Positions 61,829 to 64,000 of a DNA stretch of 64,000 nucleotides are shown here, in pieces. The position numbers were made by a program, and so were the translations under genes. The notes beneath the pieces were generated by a model, which saw only the letters and a program-made list of their open reading frames with translations, did no database searches and was not told where the DNA came from. The stretch covers positions 5,185,001-5,249,000 of the forward strand of contig JAFMOC010000007.1 of assembly GCA_019802505.1 (NCBI GenBank), written 5' to 3'. Source of the DNA: Corydoras sp. C115 (Eukaryota > Chordata > Actinopteri > Siluriformes > Callichthyidae). The stretch's first letter is position 1; each line of letters opens with the position of its first letter.

Positions 61829-62275
61829 TCAGTCTAGAGTGTAGTTGTCATATGGAAGCAGCACATGATGTGTCACACAATCTGAAAGATTTTGAGAAGA
61901 TTTATTAATGCAGTCAGAAACAACATGTATAAACAAAAAGTAAAAATACTACAGATTCAAATATAGTCAGAATTCAAGCATCATTGTATTGACAATTGTA
62001 TATTTTAAACTTCAGGTTTTAGCCAGTTTCTGCTTACCCAAAATCCACTGTTCTGAGAGGCACTTGGCCCCTTCAGGTTTCTTCCCTTTGTATTCACCAA
62101 TGCAGATTCCAGCCTGGCGGATGCTTCTGCACACGGCGCCCCCACTCAACTGTATGAGCGCCATCAGACTCTGGCAAGGTGGTTGAGATACCGATGAGAC
62201 AAACATGGTTGGCTGATCGCGAAACAGGCTCTGTTGATGCTCCCCTGCTGAAAGATGCTGCTGTAGCCGGCAAAT
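61829..62275 (-). CDS. mcph1: Microcephalin, last two coding exons (partial gene)
   Basis: MCPH1 acts in the DNA-damage response and chromosome condensation; its C-terminal BRCT pair binds phosphorylated H2AX. The penultimate exon is 62038-62275 (79 codons plus 1 nt). It encodes LSAGEHQQSLFRDQPTMFVS, then LMALIQLSGGAVCRSIRQAG, EYKGKKPEGAKCLSEQWIL, which corresponds to the linker and third BRCT domain. A GTAAGC donor follows. The last exon is 61829-61881 after TTTCAG; its two first bases complete Asp, and it reads CVTHHVLLPYDNYTLD then TGA, fitting the family's WVLD...HKVC...ENYLL end. Earlier exons are not in the window. In human a very large intron precedes these exons, so their absence up to 64000 is not surprising. 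AGPAT5 and MCPH1 are neighbours in human as well, on 8p23. Confidence 0.93.
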
Positions 62276-64000
62276 CTATAGAAAATAGTACATTCTTGAA
62301 ATAAGTTTACCCTATTGAGATCTTGTGGAAAGAATGTCAGAAGACAAAAATTCTCACTAACCAATTACCACCCATGTGAAGTGAAAGGAGTAGAAATTGT
62401 ATCCTAATTTCAAGAAGTAACTGCTAATGTTGGCAACAGGCGTAGTGGTGGGAGCACTTGAGTAATGACGTGTACTACTTGGTCGTTTTGGTGGCAATAA
62501 TAATGTAAAATATCAGCAGTTCACACACTGGGAGAGAGGTAAGGTGAGTGGATGATACGGGAAAGCCTACTTTTTGCTGACCACTTTTGTTGGATGCTCT
62601 AATCCTTTTGCTTGATGCTTTAATGCTTTTGTTTGATGTGTAATGCTTAAATATCTGAAGAACCTGTGATGCAAAATAAAGTAACATTAACTGAAGCTGA
62701 AGTCATGTTTGAAGGACTGGCATGTCGGGCATAAGTTTCCCCTATTCAGCTGCTCTGCGACTTAAATTTGTCTTGAACAGTTGCCAATAGCTTATAGTCT
62801 GAAACAAAACTGTACTTGCTGCATGTAATTGACTAAACCATAAAATCCAAACAAATAGCAAAACCTGTTTAAAATGCCTTTGCAATGCACTTCAGTTGTA
62901 AATAATGTTTTTTAAAAATATTTAATTATATTTTATTCACATTTTCAGATGCAAGTTTTTACATAATTTTTTTGTAATAAATAGAAGTGTAAAAATAATG
63001 ACAATAGGAACAAGTGTCTAAAGATGTATAAGTAGCATAATTTACAGTTAATTATAATAGTGGGGTAAGACAATAATAATAAAGTAATATTAGTAATATT
63101 GGGAAAGTAATATTGGCTTAAGTTGGTTAAGATGTTTCCTAGATTTGTCTAGCAAGGAACATAGTGGGTAAGTAATTAAGCCTTTATGAGGAGGAGTTAA
63201 TTGAACACATCGCTGGTAAAATCTTCATTTACTGCATTGATGTATTTTATACTTTAGAATATTTTCTGAATTGTTACTGCAAAGTTAAGGGGCTTTCTGA
63301 ATAGTGTTTTTTTTTATGAACCAAAATGACTTTTGTGTTGTACGTATACAAAGTCAATACACAATAATTCATTAATTAATTATATGACACCAATTAATAT
63401 ATTCTTTTTTTTTTTTTTTTACATCAGAAACCACGACACAAAATTGTTGGAAACTTCCACTGTATATTTGTTGGGGCACATTTGTTGTGACCTTGGTTGC
63501 TAAAGCTTATAGTTTGAGCTCATCAGGGTAATACATCAAGAATCAAACACAATAGCCCAATCTGCGTCTCTTTTGTGCACCGCGGGCTTCAGCTTGAGAA
63601 GTCTGAATTGTGCAAACACACAGGCAGTTTGCGCTGGCATGGCCCACATTCACACCACTGCTGAGGGTTATTTGGGACATGCCCCATGACTATCATGGGT
63701 CAGTGGCAAATCTGAAAGGGACAATCTGCTGTTTAAGAAATGTGTGGTGAGCACTGCAGTGGTCTTTAAATGCTGAGGAATGTAGTCTGGGTGAGTGCTC
63801 TTTATTTAAACCGATCTGTTAATATCTGTTAAGTTTGAAGTATTCGGTTACCTCATGAGTTACACAATGGCCTTTCAGTGAAACATCTTATGACGTATAC
63901 AAAAATATAAAAAATATATCTACATGGATTAAAAAACAACATCTGCACATAAACACTTCATACCAACTGTTAAGCACATAAGATAAGATAGACCTTTATT
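62276..64000. other. MCPH1 intron, no further exon found
   Basis: AT-rich sequence with a T run at 63406-63420. A more GC-rich patch at about 63545-63730 (GCACCGCGGGCTTCAGC onward) has no readable exon. At the right edge AGATAAGATAGACCTTTATT looks like the start of a LINE 3' tail in reverse orientation. Confidence 0.45.

Overview
The window is nuclear DNA of a ray-finned (teleost) fish. It has intron-split vertebrate genes, AT-rich introns, long TA microsatellites, many dead Tc1-like transposons, L1/Tx1-type and Rex1/L2-type LINE fragments, and 17 copies of one tRNA-derived SINE. An ostariophysan fish is plausible, but the species cannot be fixed from the sequence. None of the genes is visible as one open frame; I rebuilt them from splice sites, reading phase and remembered family architecture.

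Layout: 1-4343 holds non-coding DNA, a decayed 31-bp minisatellite and LINE/SINE pieces. From 4344 to 28312 lies a tandem duplication of about 11.3-11.7 kb. Each unit carries an alpha-class glutathione S-transferase gene (plus strand, six coding exons, 222 aa) tail to tail with TMEM14A (minus strand, four coding exons). Copy A is about 4691-15970 and copy B about 16286-27975. Three SINEs in the same orientation mark the left edge, the middle junction and the right edge. The outer two have matched target-site duplications and the middle one looks like a hybrid, as expected from unequal crossing-over between SINEs.

The two units have decayed differently. In copy A the TMEM14A gene lost the 3' splice site and the first 20 nt of its third coding exon, and it is cut off from the presumed 5' non-coding exon. 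In copy B the GST gene lost about 145 bp of proximal upstream DNA with two CCAAT-type boxes. The GST copies differ at only 8 of 669 coding positions, but four of these fall within 16 bp at H-site residues 106-111.

From 28313 to 36424 come the probable TMEM14A promoter, a minus-strand Rex1/L2-type LINE, two SINEs and AT-rich spacer. AGPAT5 (minus strand, eight exons, 365 aa) fills 36425-50280; its 7.4-kb first intron is packed with nested transposons. Upstream of it are a Tc1-like element with long terminal inverted repeats, a LINE of uncertain clade, and an L1/Tx1-type LINE (about 54106-59225) carrying two SINEs. At 61829-62275 are the last two coding exons of MCPH1 (minus strand), continuing beyond the window. 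In human, GSTA/TMEM14A and AGPAT5/MCPH1 lie on different chromosomes, so their linkage here is either a lineage-specific junction or an assembly join.

Working together: GSTA is a cytosolic glutathione-conjugating enzyme, TMEM14A a small membrane protein, AGPAT5 a lysophospholipid acyltransferase and MCPH1 a BRCT protein of the DNA-damage response. They form no operon-like unit; the neighbourhood is conserved synteny plus a recent local duplication.
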